A stretch of 64,000 bases of DNA. It comes from Sedimentibacter sp. zth1 (lineage in GTDB: Bacteria > Bacillota > Clostridia > Tissierellales > Sedimentibacteraceae). A model generated the notes under the pieces. That model searched no databases. It was given only the letters and a program-made list of their open reading frames with translations, and was not told the DNA's origin. The position numbers were made by a program, and so were the translations under genes. Positions 45,647 through 55,300 of the stretch are shown piece by piece. The first letter of the stretch is position 1. Each line of letters opens with the position of its first letter. The stretch is from the NCBI RefSeq assembly GCF_017352195.1, contig NZ_CP071445.1, forward strand, positions 2,418,001 to 2,482,000, read 5' to 3'.

Positions 45647-46662
45647 TGAAAACGTGTATTTTTGCATATTCAAATAAAGGATGTCAATTGGCAAAAAAGA
45701 TTGCAAACTATTTTGATGATGTTGCATGTTATACTACAACTAAATTAGCGACTGATTATGAATTTATAGGTGAAAGATCAATTTGTACTAAGGTTGGAGA
45801 GGTGTTTGACGAGGCAGAAGCATTAATATTTATAGGCGCTTGTGGCATTGCAGTAAGGGCAATAGCTCCATTTTTAAAAAATAAATCTGTTGATCCAGCT
45901 GTTATTGTTATTGATGACTGTGGAATTAATGTTATATCGCTTTTATCGGGTCATATAGGCGGTGCAAATGACTTAACCTTGAAGATAGCAAAAGGAATAA
46001 ATGCTACACCAATTATAACTACAGCAACGGATATAAATAATAAATTTTCAGTGGATGCATGGGCTGTAAAAAATAATTTGCAAATTGGTAGTATGAGAAT
46101 AGCAAAGGACATTTCAGCTAGGATACTTGATGAAGATGTACCATTTAAAACAGATATAAAAATACAAGGAAATTTACCAAGTGGTTTAACTTATAAGGAT
46201 AACGGAGAACTTGGAATATACGTATCATATAAAACTGATAAACTTTTTGATAGCACTCTACATATTATACCAAAGTCTTTGTGTGTAGGAATAGGGTGTA
46301 GAAGAAATATATCAGTTGAAAAAATAAATAGCTTGTTCCATACTACATTGCAGCAATACAATATAAATTTAAGGGCTATAAAGTCAATATCATCAATTGA
46401 TTTAAAAAGTGATGAAAAAGGATTATTACAATTTGCAGATAAATATGATATTCCAATAAACTTTTACAATTCGGAAGAATTAAATTTATTAGATGGAGAA
46501 TTTACACCATCTGATTTTGTAAAAAGTATCACAGGTGTTGACAATGTGTGTGAAAGGGCTGCGTTCAAATCATCTGGTTGTGGAAAATTTATTGTCAAAA
46601 AGATAGCGCATGATGGCGTTACGATAGCAATATGTATAGAAAATCAGGAGGTGAATTTTTAG
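45646..46662 (+). CDS. cbiG: Cobalt-precorrin-5A hydrolase
   Basis: The product (338 residues) should open the ring lactone of cobalt-precorrin-5A, releasing acetaldehyde. The N-terminal domain has FIGACGIAVRAIAPFL near residue 63 and LLSGHIGGANDLT. The C-terminal CbiG domain starts near residue 208 (LCVGIGCRRNIS) and ends with the AAFKSSGCGKFIVKK block. Both halves of the family are present. It starts at the stop of cbiF and ends two bases before the fused gene. Confidence 0.95.
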   Translation: MKTCIFAYSNKGCQLAKKIANYFDDVACYTTTKLATDYEFIGERSICTKVGEVFDEAEALIFIGACGIAVRAIAPFLKNKSVDPAVIVIDDCGINVISLLSGHIGGANDLTLKIAKGINATPIITTATDINNKFSVDAWAVKNNLQIGSMRIAKDISARILDEDVPFKTDIKIQGNLPSGLTYKDNGELGIYVSYKTDKLFDSTLHIIPKSLCVGIGCRRNISVEKINSLFHTTLQQYNINLRAIKSISSIDLKSDEKGLLQFADKYDIPINFYNSEELNLLDGEFTPSDFVKSITGVDNVCERAAFKSSGCGKFIVKKIAHDGVTIAICIENQEVNF

Positions 46663-46663
46663 T

Positions 46664-48664
46664 ATGCTAAATATTTGTGTATTTGCAGGAACAACAGAGG
46701 GTAGAAAATTGGTAGAATACTTAAATACTAAAAATTTATCATTTATAGTATGTGTTGCAACGGAATATGGTGAGGAGTTAATGCTTCAAACTAAAAACAT
46801 TCATGTTGGAAGACTTGACTATGAGCAGATGATAGATTTTTTTGTATTCAACAAATTTAGTCTAGTCATTGATGCAACTCATCCATATGCAAGTGTAGTA
46901 ACTAACAATATAATTAATGCAGCTAAAACTACTAATTTACAGTATATTAGACTTAACAGAGAGTCGGATATAAATAAGGTTGATTCTAAATATATTAAGT
47001 GTTTTGATGCATTAGAAGAAATAGTTGAATATTTAAAATTAGTTGAAGGAAATATATTGTTAACTACGGGTAGTAAAGAACTCGATAAATTTACGGAAAT
47101 TCCAAACTATAAAGAAAGAATCTATCCAAGAGTATTGCCGTTAGATGCTTCACTTGAGCTATGCAGAAAAAATGGATACGATTCAAGCCATATTATTGCA
47201 ATGCAAGGTCCATTTACAAAAGATTTAAATAAAGCATTAATAAAATCATTTGATATAAAGATATTGGTGACTAAGGAATCTGGTAACAAAGGTGGCTTTT
47301 TAGAAAAAATTAATGCTTGTGATGATTTAGAAATTGAGTGCTTAATTGTAAAAAGACCTAAACAGCAAGAGGGTTACAATTATGAAGAGGTAATTAGTAT
47401 TATTAACAGTAAACAACTAAATTGTGAACAAATTAGTAAAAAAAGAGAAGAGCCTGTTGATAGATTAGTAAATATCAATATAGTTGGAATTGGTGTAGGA
47501 TGTAAAGAATTGATGACCAATGAAGCTTACAATGCAATAAAAAACGCTGATATTGTAATAGGTGCTAAAAGAATACTTGAAAGTTGTGTTGAACTAAATA
47601 AAAATATATATTGTGCGTTTTTGCCTAAAGATATACAAGAGTTTTTACAAGTAAATACGAAGTATAAAAATATTGTAATTGTAATGTCAGGTGATGTAGG
47701 ATTTTATAGTGGCGCAAAAAAATTGTTAAAAACACTTGAAAATTATAGTGTTAAATTAATATGTGGTATCAGTTCACCAATATATATGTGCAGTAAATTA
47801 AAAATATCTTGGCAGGACATAAAGTTATGTAGTTTACATGGAAGATATAATAATATAGTACAGGCTGTTAAAACAAATTACAGAGTGTTTACACTTGTTG
47901 GCGGAGATATTGATGTAAAAAAATTGTGTGAAGAATTAATAAAATACAATTTAAGTGATGTTAAGCTATATGTAGGTGAAAGATTATCATACATAGACGA
48001 AAAAATATCAGTTGGTACTCCGAGTGAGTTGTTAAACCAAAACTTCGAGGTATTATCATCAGTTATAATAGAAAATCGAAACTACTCTACAAAATTAAAT
48101 ATAGGTATAAGTGATGAGAAATTCATACGTGAAAAAAAAGTACCAATGACCAAAAGCGAGGTAAGAGCTGTTTCAATAGCTAAGCTTAATTTATCTTCAG
48201 ATTCGGTAGTTTATGATATAGGGGCAGGTTCAGGCTCAGTTTCTATAGAAGCGGCGCTTATATCAACAGAAGGTATGGTTTATGCCATTGAGAAAAAACA
48301 TGAAGCTGTTGAACTTATAGAGAAGAACAAAATTAAATTCGGAACGCCGAATATTAAAGTGGTTGAAGGCTTTGCACCAGAAGCATTGGAAGGTTTGCCA
48401 ACGCCAACGCATGCATTTATAGGTGGTTCTTCGGGAAACTTAGTAGAAATAATAAAGATACTTTTAGAGAAAAATAAGAATATAAGAATTGTTATAAACT
48501 CAATAACACTTGAAACCATAAGTGAAACTCTAAAATGTATAGAAAAGTTTGATTTTGAAACAAAGGAAATAATAAATCTAAGTATAGCAAAATCTAAAAA
48601 TGTAGGAAACTATAATATGATGATGGGACAAAATCCTATATATATTGTAACAATTCAAAATTAA
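46664..48664 (+). CDS. Fused CbiJ-CbiE-CbiT (precorrin-6A reductase / C5- and C15-methyltransferase-decarboxylase)
   Basis: The product (666 residues) joins three enzymes. Residues 1-250 are a CbiJ/CobK-type reductase (ICVFAGTTEGRKLVEYL; VIDATHPYA; TGSKELDKF). Residues about 268-475 are CbiE (NIVGIGVGCKELMTNEA; VMSGDVGFYSGAKKL). Residues about 482-666 are CbiT (MTKSEVRAVSIAKLNL; YDIGAGSGSVSIEAA; FIGGSSGN). Together they reduce precorrin-6A, methylate C5 and C15, and remove the ring-C acetate side chain. Fusion of E and T is common; with J as well it is less so. A terminator follows. Confidence 0.93.
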   Translation: MLNICVFAGTTEGRKLVEYLNTKNLSFIVCVATEYGEELMLQTKNIHVGRLDYEQMIDFFVFNKFSLVIDATHPYASVVTNNIINAAKTTNLQYIRLNRESDINKVDSKYIKCFDALEEIVEYLKLVEGNILLTTGSKELDKFTEIPNYKERIYPRVLPLDASLELCRKNGYDSSHIIAMQGPFTKDLNKALIKSFDIKILVTKESGNKGGFLEKINACDDLEIECLIVKRPKQQEGYNYEEVISIINSKQLNCEQISKKREEPVDRLVNINIVGIGVGCKELMTNEAYNAIKNADIVIGAKRILESCVELNKNIYCAFLPKDIQEFLQVNTKYKNIVIVMSGDVGFYSGAKKLLKTLENYSVKLICGISSPIYMCSKLKISWQDIKLCSLHGRYNNIVQAVKTNYRVFTLVGGDIDVKKLCEELIKYNLSDVKLYVGERLSYIDEKISVGTPSELLNQNFEVLSSVIIENRNYSTKLNIGISDEKFIREKKVPMTKSEVRAVSIAKLNLSSDSVVYDIGAGSGSVSIEAALISTEGMVYAIEKKHEAVELIEKNKIKFGTPNIKVVEGFAPEALEGLPTPTHAFIGGSSGNLVEIIKILLEKNKNIRIVINSITLETISETLKCIEKFDFETKEIINLSIAKSKNVGNYNMMMGQNPIYIVTIQN

Positions 48665-48705
48665 TTTACAAATATAGTTAGGTGAGTTGAATATGTAGTA
48701 AATTT

Positions 48706-48750
48706 AGAAACCTATACAAAGTAACAAGCGTTTTGTATAGGTTCTTTTTA
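48706..48750. terminator. Terminator of the cobalamin operon
   Basis: AACCTATACAAA (48709-48720) and TTTGTATAGGTT (48732-48743) form a 12-base stem, followed by CTTTTTAATT. It also faces the converging MFS gene. Confidence 0.85.
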
Positions 48751-48766
48751 ATTAAATATATAATAG

Positions 48767-49993
48767 CTATAAATTTTCAGCTTTTTTATTGTTTCTACAT
48801 GCTAACAAAAATATTATTGAGCCTAAAAATCTAATTCCGCCACTTATATAAAGTGCTGCTTGAATTGATATGGCTTCCTTTACATATATTCCAACAAAAG
48901 GCATAAATGAGCTTGTTATTTGAGTTAGACATGTAAATAGTGATATGTACAATGTTCTGTTTTCATCTGGACAAACATATATAAGTTCATTAAATAATAA
49001 AGTTAGAACGGCAGACATACCACATCCTACTATCAATTGCATTGCAAGCAACATTGGCAAAGTTTTGCTAATTGCATAAACACAAGGTGATAAAGCCATT
49101 AAGAACATTCCTATTCCAAGAACAGGCTTACTACCGATTTTTTGACTTAGCTTAATCCATAGCCCGATTGTTATAATTTGTGATAGAGTAGAAGTAATTC
49201 CAAAATATCCTACCCAAGCTGCATTAGCATTTAAAACATTTAATTGATATAAGTTATATAGTGGCCAAGCCATTTGCCAACCAAGATAAAATATCATAAC
49301 TGTTGCACAATATTTTATGTATTTTGGATGTTGAGGTAGTGTTTTGATTACGTGAAATAGTCTTTTAACATAGCTACCATTTTTTTCTACTGGTTTCGAT
49401 TCAAAATCAAATTTTTTATACTGTAAAATTTCAATTATACCTATAAAGAAGGTAAAAACAAATAATATTTGAAAAAGCAATAAATTATCTATAGGAAATG
49501 TTTCATCAAGCGATAAAAATGTTCCAAGTAAAAATGTTGAACCTATGGTTAATATATTGTTGTATTTGTTCCTCTTACCAATAATTTCATTTAGTTTATC
49601 TATAGGAAAAACATCTGCCATAAGCGATTGATAACCAATGTTCCAAACTGCTTCGGGAGCATTTCTAAGTCCTAAAAGTATAACTAAAGAAATTGCTTGA
49701 AATTCTTTTGGTAGGAAAGGAACCAAAGCATATAATAAGAAAAATGATCTCGATAAAAAACATATCAATAATGTAATCTTCAATTTATGCTTTGTACTAT
49801 CAATAATTATTGCACCTGGAATAAGAGTAAGTACCGCAAACATTGAAGGAAGTGCATTTAACATAGCAAAATGAAAATCTGTACCACCAACATCTCTAAG
49901 ATATGCAGCTAAATAGCCACCACTTGACAAAACAAATGCTCCCAATAAACTGCCTATAATATTGTTTTTATAATTTTTCCTTAGATTATTCAT
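48767..49993 (-). CDS. MFS transporter, substrate unknown
   Basis: The product (408 residues) is a twelve-helix major facilitator protein. Recognisable parts are SSGGYLAAYLRDVGGTDFHFAML in segments near the start and TLIPGAIIIDSTKHKLK after helix 2. The sequence GLRNAPEAVWNIGYQSLMADVFP is typical of one clostridial MFS group often annotated only as MFS. It is transcribed alone on the minus strand between the cobalamin operon and the valS leader. A link to corrinoids is possible by position only. Confidence 0.8.
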   Translation of the reverse strand: MNNLRKNYKNNIIGSLLGAFVLSSGGYLAAYLRDVGGTDFHFAMLNALPSMFAVLTLIPGAIIIDSTKHKLKITLLICFLSRSFFLLYALVPFLPKEFQAISLVILLGLRNAPEAVWNIGYQSLMADVFPIDKLNEIIGKRNKYNNILTIGSTFLLGTFLSLDETFPIDNLLLFQILFVFTFFIGIIEILQYKKFDFESKPVEKNGSYVKRLFHVIKTLPQHPKYIKYCATVMIFYLGWQMAWPLYNLYQLNVLNANAAWVGYFGITSTLSQIITIGLWIKLSQKIGSKPVLGIGMFLMALSPCVYAISKTLPMLLAMQLIVGCGMSAVLTLLFNELIYVCPDENRTLYISLFTCLTQITSSFMPFVGIYVKEAISIQAALYISGGIRFLGSIIFLLACRNNKKAENL

Positions 49994-50186
49994 TGAATAT
50001 CCCCTTAGTTATATAATATTTCTAAAGTAAATAATAACAGTAATTATAGTATCAAAAACACAATAAAAAGTCACTATATTTGTTGAAAAAAATAATAATT
50101 TAGCAAATTGTATGTTATTTTGGTTTTATATTAGTGTTTAGTAAAAAATGACTGATTATATTTGATAAAAACTAACTAAAAAACTA

Positions 50187-50215
50187 TTGACAATATTTTA
50201 GAAGTTGTATATCAT
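50187..50215 (+). promoter_or_regulatory. Promoter of the T-box/valS transcript
   Basis: TTGACA (50187-50192) and TATCAT (50210-50215) are 17 bases apart, just before the T-box leader. Confidence 0.65.
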
Positions 50216-50221
50216 ATAAAG

Positions 50222-50470
50222 ATAATAGATAAATAATTTATGTGATGAAAAAGAGGAGTAAATATTAAAACCTTTTAGAGAGCAAAATTTATAAGCTGAA
50301 AGATTTTGTAGGAAATTAATGTTGAATGTAGCTTTGGAGCATTTAATCTGAAATAGTAGTAGGATTAAACGGATAAAAACCGATAAAAAATTAAGAGCCG
50401 TAATTGGAATTTAGGTGGTACCGCGGGTTTTCTCGTCCTATACAGGAGAGAAAGCGCGCGTTTTTTTATG
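50222..50470 (+). ncRNA. Valine-specific T-box leader
   Basis: The invariant T-box AATTTAGGTGGTACCGCGG is at 50408-50426. A stem-I structure upstream contains the AGATTTTGTAGG region and the specifier context GAATGTAGCTTTGGAGC; I read the specifier as GTA (valine, 50328-50330). UGGU in the T-box would pair with an ACCA tRNA end, fitting tRNA-Val. A terminator with a T run follows at 50421-50467, so uncharged tRNA-Val should turn on the downstream small membrane-protein gene and valS. Confidence 0.93.
50421..50467 (+). terminator. T-box terminator
   Basis: CGCGGGTTTTCTCGTCCT and AGGAGAGAAAGCGCGCG pair imperfectly around ATAC, followed by seven T. Its 5' side overlaps the T-box so that the antiterminator competes with it. 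Confidence 0.85.
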
Positions 50471-50503
50471 CTGGAGTCGCAATTTTTAAGGAGGTTATTT
50501 AGG

Positions 50504-50674
50504 TTGGAAATTGGATTAATAATAGTAATTGCTGGTGCAGTGGTTAATTTCAGCTCAGACAGATTTTTTAAAAAAGGAAAAATTAAAAATATAAAGGACC
50601 TCGTCAAGATTAAGTCATTAAGCTTGCTAGTTTCAGCAGTCGGGCTTGTTATAGCTATATATATGAATAATTAG
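50504..50674 (+). CDS. Small membrane protein under the valS T-box
   Basis: This 56-residue product starts at TTG (50504), nine bases after AAGGAGG (50488-50494). The frame continues upstream to an ATG at 50468, which lies in the terminator T run and lacks a ribosome site. It has a hydrophobic segment (EIGLIIVIAGAVVNFSS), a basic middle (KKGKIKNIKDLVKIK) and a second hydrophobic segment (LLVSAVGLVIAIYM). Two membrane helices in a hairpin are likely. It shares the T-box transcript with valS. I do not recognise a family; similar short proteins precede valS in some Clostridia, but I cannot verify this. Confidence 0.65.
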   Translation: MEIGLIIVIAGAVVNFSSDRFFKKGKIKNIKDLVKIKSLSLLVSAVGLVIAIYMNN

Positions 50675-50718
50675 AAATTAAAATATTTTTAGATAGATTA
50701 AAAAGTAGGAGATAAATT

Positions 50719-53361
50719 ATGAATACAAAATATAATCCAAAAGATTTTGAAGAAAAAATTTATAACACATGGCTTGAAGAAGGTTGCTTCAAGGCGGATG
50801 TAAATGAAGAAAAAGAGCCATTTACAATAGTGCTTCCACCACCAAATATTACAGGTCAGCTTCACATGGGTCATGCTCTTGACCATACATTACAAGATGT
50901 TTTAATTAGATGGAAAAGAATGCAAGGTTTTGAAACTTTATGGTTACCAGGAACAGATCACGCAAGTATAGCAACAGAAGTAAAGGTAGTAGAAAAAATT
51001 AGAAAAGAAGAAGGCAAGTCAAAAGAAGATTTAGGAAGAGAAGAATTTTTAAAAAGAGCTTGGGATTGGAAAGAAGAGTTTGGCGGAAGAATTATTGAGC
51101 AGATGGAAAAACTTGGTGATTCATGCGATTGGTCAAAATTAAGATTTACAATGGACGAAGGTTGCAATAAAGCAGTAACAGAAGTATTTTGTAAATTATA
51201 TGAAAAAGGACTTATATATAAAGGAAACAGAATGATAAATTGGTGTCCTGATTGTATGACTACATTGTCGGATGCAGAGGTTGAACATGAAGACAAACCA
51301 GGTAAATACTATTATGTTAAATATCCGTATGTAGACAATAAAGATGAATACTTTGTAGTTGCTACAACAAGACCTGAAACTATATTCGGAGATACTGCTA
51401 TAGCATGTCATTATGATGATGAAAGATATAAACACCTAATTGGAAGAAAAGTTATAGTTCCGTTAGTAGGTAGAGAAATAGAAATTATAGGTGATGAGTA
51501 TCCTGATATATCTAAAGGAACTGGAGCACTTAAAATTACACCATGTCATGACCCTAATGACTTTGAAATCGGTCAAAGACACAACCTTGAATCAATCTCT
51601 TGCATGAACGAAAACGGTACTATGAATAAAGTATCAGGCAAATACGAGAGTATGGATAGATATGAATGTAGAAAAGCATTTGTAAAGGAACTAGAAGAAA
51701 AAGGATTTATAGAAAAAATAGAAGATACATCACACAATGTAGGAACATGTTATAGATGTCACAATATAGTTGAACCAAGAGTTTCAGACCAATGGTTTGT
51801 TAAAATGGAAGAGCTTGCAAAACCAGCTTTAGAAGCAGCAGCAAAAAAAGAGGTAGAATTTATACCTGAGAGATTCACAAAAATCTATAATAACTGGTTA
51901 GAAGGAATTAGAGACTGGTGTATTTCAAGACAATTATGGTGGGGACACAGAATTCCTGCATATTACTGTCAGGATTGTGGAGAAATAATGGTTTCAAAAC
52001 ATCACCCTGATAAATGTACAAAATGTGGTAGTACAAATATTAAACAAGATGAAGATGTACTAGATACTTGGTTTAGTTCAGCTTTATGGCCTTTTTCAAC
52101 TTTAGGATGGCCGAATAAAACTAAAGAATTGGATTATTTCTTCCCAACAGATGTTTTGATAACAGGCTATGACATAATATTCTTCTGGGTAGCTAGAATG
52201 ATATTTTCAAGCATAGAGCAAATGGGAGAGGTTCCATTTAAATACGTATTTATGCATGGTTTAGTTAGAGATGCAGAAGGAAGAAAAATGTCTAAATCGT
52301 TAGGCAATGGGGTAGATCCAATTGAAGTGATAGATCAATATGGTGCTGATGCACTTAGATTTATGCTAATGACAGGTATTTCACCGGGAAATGATACAAG
52401 ATACAAGGTAGAAAAACTTGAAGCATGCAGAAACTTTGCAAATAAGCTATGGAATGCATCAAGATTTGTACTAATGAATTTAGATGGTGAATTGGCAGAT
52501 GAAAAAGCTGCTCAGGAAAATTTCAGACTTGAAGATAAATGGATTATTTCAAGAATTAACACAGTGGTAAAAGAAGTTACTCAAAACTTAGATAAATTTG
52601 AGTTGGGAGTTGCAGCTCAAAGCGTATATGATTTTATATGGAATGAGTACTGTGACTGGTATATTGAAATAGTTAAACCTAGACTTTATGGAGAAGATAA
52701 ATTAACTAAAAATGTTGCTAAATATACACTTATAAAGGTATTGAAGGAGTGTTTAAAATTATTACATCCATTTATGCCATTTATAACAGAAGAAATTTGG
52801 ACTAATTTACCTGAAACTTCATCAAGACTTATAAAAGCAGAGTGGCCTAAATATAACGAAGCTGAAAACTTTGAAATTGCTGAAAAACAAATGCAGTTTA
52901 TAATGGAAGCAGTAACAAAAATCAGAAACATTAGAGCTGAAATGAATGTTGCTCCATCAAGAAAAGCAAGAGCTATATTTATTCCAACTAATGATACTGT
53001 AAAAGAATATTTAGTTGGTTCAGAAGTATACTTTGCAACATTGGCAAACATAACTGAAACATCTGTAGCTCATGACAAAGCTGATATAACAGAAGAAACA
53101 GCAACAGGAGTTATAGAAGGAACTCAGATAGCGTTACCTTTAGCAGATTTAATAGATTTTGAAAAAGAAATAGAAAGACTTGAAAAAGAAAAGGTAAAAT
53201 TGCAATCAGAGCTTGATAGAGTTAATGGAAAGCTTTCAAATGAGAAATTTATGAGTAAAGCACCAGAAAATGTAGTAGCTCAGGAAAGAGCAAAGTTAAC
53301 AAAATACCAAGAAATGATGAATGCTGTAACAGAAAGATTAGGGCATATGAAAAATAAATAG
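50719..53361 (+). CDS. valS: Valyl-tRNA synthetase
   Basis: The product (880 residues) charges tRNA-Val. Class I motifs are the HIGH-like GHALDH within [16 protein letters not shown] (near residue 48) and KMSKSLGNG (near residue 525). The editing domain has [14 protein letters not shown], and [15 protein letters not shown] is characteristic of ValRS. A zinc-type cysteine set is seen in [21 protein letters not shown]. The C-terminal coiled coil ([18 protein letters not shown]) is typical. Expression is under the valine T-box. Confidence 0.98.
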   Translation: MNTKYNPKDFEEKIYNTWLEEGCFKADVNEEKEPFTIVLPPPNITGQLHMGHALDHTLQDVLIRWKRMQGFETLWLPGTDHASIATEVKVVEKIRKEEGKSKEDLGREEFLKRAWDWKEEFGGRIIEQMEKLGDSCDWSKLRFTMDEGCNKAVTEVFCKLYEKGLIYKGNRMINWCPDCMTTLSDAEVEHEDKPGKYYYVKYPYVDNKDEYFVVATTRPETIFGDTAIACHYDDERYKHLIGRKVIVPLVGREIEIIGDEYPDISKGTGALKITPCHDPNDFEIGQRHNLESISCMNENGTMNKVSGKYESMDRYECRKAFVKELEEKGFIEKIEDTSHNVGTCYRCHNIVEPRVSDQWFVKMEELAKPALEAAAKKEVEFIPERFTKIYNNWLEGIRDWCISRQLWWGHRIPAYYCQDCGEIMVSKHHPDKCTKCGSTNIKQDEDVLDTWFSSALWPFSTLGWPNKTKELDYFFPTDVLITGYDIIFFWVARMIFSSIEQMGEVPFKYVFMHGLVRDAEGRKMSKSLGNGVDPIEVIDQYGADALRFMLMTGISPGNDTRYKVEKLEACRNFANKLWNASRFVLMNLDGELADEKAAQENFRLEDKWIISRINTVVKEVTQNLDKFELGVAAQSVYDFIWNEYCDWYIEIVKPRLYGEDKLTKNVAKYTLIKVLKECLKLLHPFMPFITEEIWTNLPETSSRLIKAEWPKYNEAENFEIAEKQMQFIMEAVTKIRNIRAEMNVAPSRKARAIFIPTNDTVKEYLVGSEVYFATLANITETSVAHDKADITEETATGVIEGTQIALPLADLIDFEKEIERLEKEKVKLQSELDRVNGKLSNEKFMSKAPENVVAQERAKLTKYQEMMNAVTERLGHMKNK

Positions 53362-53367
53362 TTAAAA

Positions 53368-53400
53368 TAAAATCCGATTGAAAAATCGGATTTTATTTTT
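53368..53400 (+). terminator. Terminator after valS
   Basis: AAAATCCGATT and AATCGGATTTT form an 11-base stem around GAAA, then ATTTTT. Confidence 0.88.
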
Positions 53401-53410
53401 AAAAAAAATA

Positions 53411-53438
53411 TTGTAATTTTCTGTATATGTGCTATAAT
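53411..53438 (+). promoter_or_regulatory. Promoter of the oligopeptide importer operon
   Basis: TTGTAA (53411-53416) and TATAAT (53433-53438) are 16 bases apart. This leaves a leader of about 215 bases before the first gene, in which I see no known regulatory RNA. Confidence 0.6.
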
Positions 53439-53656
53439 AACCTTGAATTTGTCTTGTATCTAATAATATGGAACGAGAACAGTAAATATGTCTGTAACAC
53501 TTCTAATGTAAAATCAAGTTTACCAATATGGAAGCTATGAATATCATTTTGAATTTCTCGTACAATATGTACATAATCTTTTCTTAAATATTCGAAAGAT
53601 TTCAGGATAAAATACAAGAGCAAATTAAAAATTTAACAAATGAAGAGGATAGTATA

Positions 53657-55192
53657 ATGAAACTAGGAAGACTTAAGAAGTTACTATGCTGTTTAACAGC
53701 ATGTGCATTTTTGTTTACTGGATGTTCAGCATCTGATGCAAACAAGCCAAATGATAATAATGCACAACAAGAAAAACAAGATAAGATTGTAGTTGGAATA
53801 CCACAAGATTTTGACTCTCTTGATCCACATCTTTCTAACGCAACAGGTACACAAGAGGTTATGTTTAATGTATTTACTGGGCTTGTTTCACCTTCATCAA
53901 ATGGCGAGATAATTTCGGAAATAGCAGAAAGCTATACAACAAATCAAGATATGACTACCTATACATTTAAATTAAGAAAAAATGTTAAATTTCATGATGG
54001 TAGTGATTTAACTGCTTCTGATGTAAAATATTCATTAGACAGAGTATGTGGAAAGACAGAGGATCAAAAGGAACCACTATCAAGCGCATATGCTAATGTT
54101 ATTGACAATGTTATAGCAGAAGACGATTACACAGTAAAAATCAATTTAACTAGTACAGATGCATCGTTTTTATCTAAGATGACGCTTGCTATCATACCTG
54201 AAAACAGCGGAGCAACACAGGCTGAAAAACCTATCGGAGCAGGTCCGTATAAATTTATAAGCTATACACCAGGTATGAGTTTGACATTAGAAAAAAACGA
54301 TGATTATTATATAGAAGGACAGCCAAAAATACAAAACGCAGAATTTAAGATTTATAGCGATATGAATGCAGCTGTTTTTGCACTTAGTAATGGAGAAATT
54401 AACTATATGAATATGACTGAAGATTATATTTCACAGATATCGACGGACAAATTCATAATAGAAACATATCCAATGAATACAGTTCAATTATTAGGATTAA
54501 ACAATGATTTTGAACCATTTAAAGATATTAGAGTTAGACAGGCGCTAAACTATGCGATTGACAAAGACACTATAATTAATATGCTTTCAAAGGGAGCTAA
54601 AAAGCTTGGAACAAACTTTTCTCCAGTTATGCCATATTATTATCAAGATGGATTAGAGGATTATTACAAGTATGATATTGAAAAAGCTAGACAGCTTTTA
54701 AACGAAGCAGGATATTCTGATTTAAAATTTACTTGTAAAGTAGCAAGTGAATACAAATTAAACACAGAAGCTGCACAAATTATTCAACAACAATTATTAG
54801 AAGTTGGAGTTGATATGCAGATAGAAACAATTGATTGGGGTACATGGCTAGAGGATGTTTATACAAACAGAAATCACGAGGCTACAGTTATTGGCTTCAC
54901 AGGCAAACTAGATCCGGATGGAATCTTGAAAAGATATGTTTCAGATTACAGGAAAAATTTTATAAACTTTAAAAATAATGATTATGATAATTTAATAAAT
55001 AAAGCTGCAGTAGAGGTTAATAACGACAAAAGAGCTGAATACTATAAACAGGCGGAGACAATTTTAGCAGAAGAAGCATCATCAGTTTACATCATGGACC
55101 CATCATATCAGTTCGTTATAGACAACAGATTAGAAGGATATGTATTTTATCCGATAAACTTTATAGATTTAAGAACATTGCAATTCAAGTAA
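53657..55192 (+). CDS. Oligopeptide/dipeptide ABC substrate-binding lipoprotein
   Basis: The product (511 residues) is an extracellular solute-binding lipoprotein of family 5 (SBP_bac_5) with lipobox LFTGCSA near residue 23. Family motifs are FDSLDPHLSNATGTQEV, YTFKLRKNVKFHDGSDLTASDVKYS and DIRVRQALNYAIDKDTI. It should deliver peptides (or nickel or another SBP_bac_5 ligand) to the permeases encoded downstream. A GAAGAGGA site precedes the ATG. A hairpin separates it from the permease genes. Confidence 0.93.
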   Translation: MKLGRLKKLLCCLTACAFLFTGCSASDANKPNDNNAQQEKQDKIVVGIPQDFDSLDPHLSNATGTQEVMFNVFTGLVSPSSNGEIISEIAESYTTNQDMTTYTFKLRKNVKFHDGSDLTASDVKYSLDRVCGKTEDQKEPLSSAYANVIDNVIAEDDYTVKINLTSTDASFLSKMTLAIIPENSGATQAEKPIGAGPYKFISYTPGMSLTLEKNDDYYIEGQPKIQNAEFKIYSDMNAAVFALSNGEINYMNMTEDYISQISTDKFIIETYPMNTVQLLGLNNDFEPFKDIRVRQALNYAIDKDTIINMLSKGAKKLGTNFSPVMPYYYQDGLEDYYKYDIEKARQLLNEAGYSDLKFTCKVASEYKLNTEAAQIIQQQLLEVGVDMQIETIDWGTWLEDVYTNRNHEATVIGFTGKLDPDGILKRYVSDYRKNFINFKNNDYDNLINKAAVEVNNDKRAEYYKQAETILAEEASSVYIMDPSYQFVIDNRLEGYVFYPINFIDLRTLQFK

Positions 55193-55241
55193 ATAGGCAG
55201 GAAAATTTTAGCTGAAATTACTAATAAAATACCTAAAATAA

Positions 55242-55290
55242 CTAAGGGGATGTTGTTATACACCACCCCCTTAGAATTTTAGTTTTTAAA
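55242..55290 (+). terminator. Hairpin between binding-protein and permease genes
   Basis: CTAAGGGG and CCCCTTAG form a stem with a long loop, followed by a broken T tract (AATTTTAGTTTTT). A partial terminator here would raise binding protein over permease, as is common in such operons. Confidence 0.6.
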
Positions 55291-55300
55291 GGAAAATATT

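Noticed and set aside
50365-50607. An 80-residue minus-strand frame over the T-box
   Set aside because: It overlaps the T-box RNA on the opposite strand and has no protein features.
53432-53623. A 63-residue minus-strand frame in the leader of the peptide importer
   Set aside because: No ribosome site or recognisable protein features, and it lies across the importer promoter and leader.
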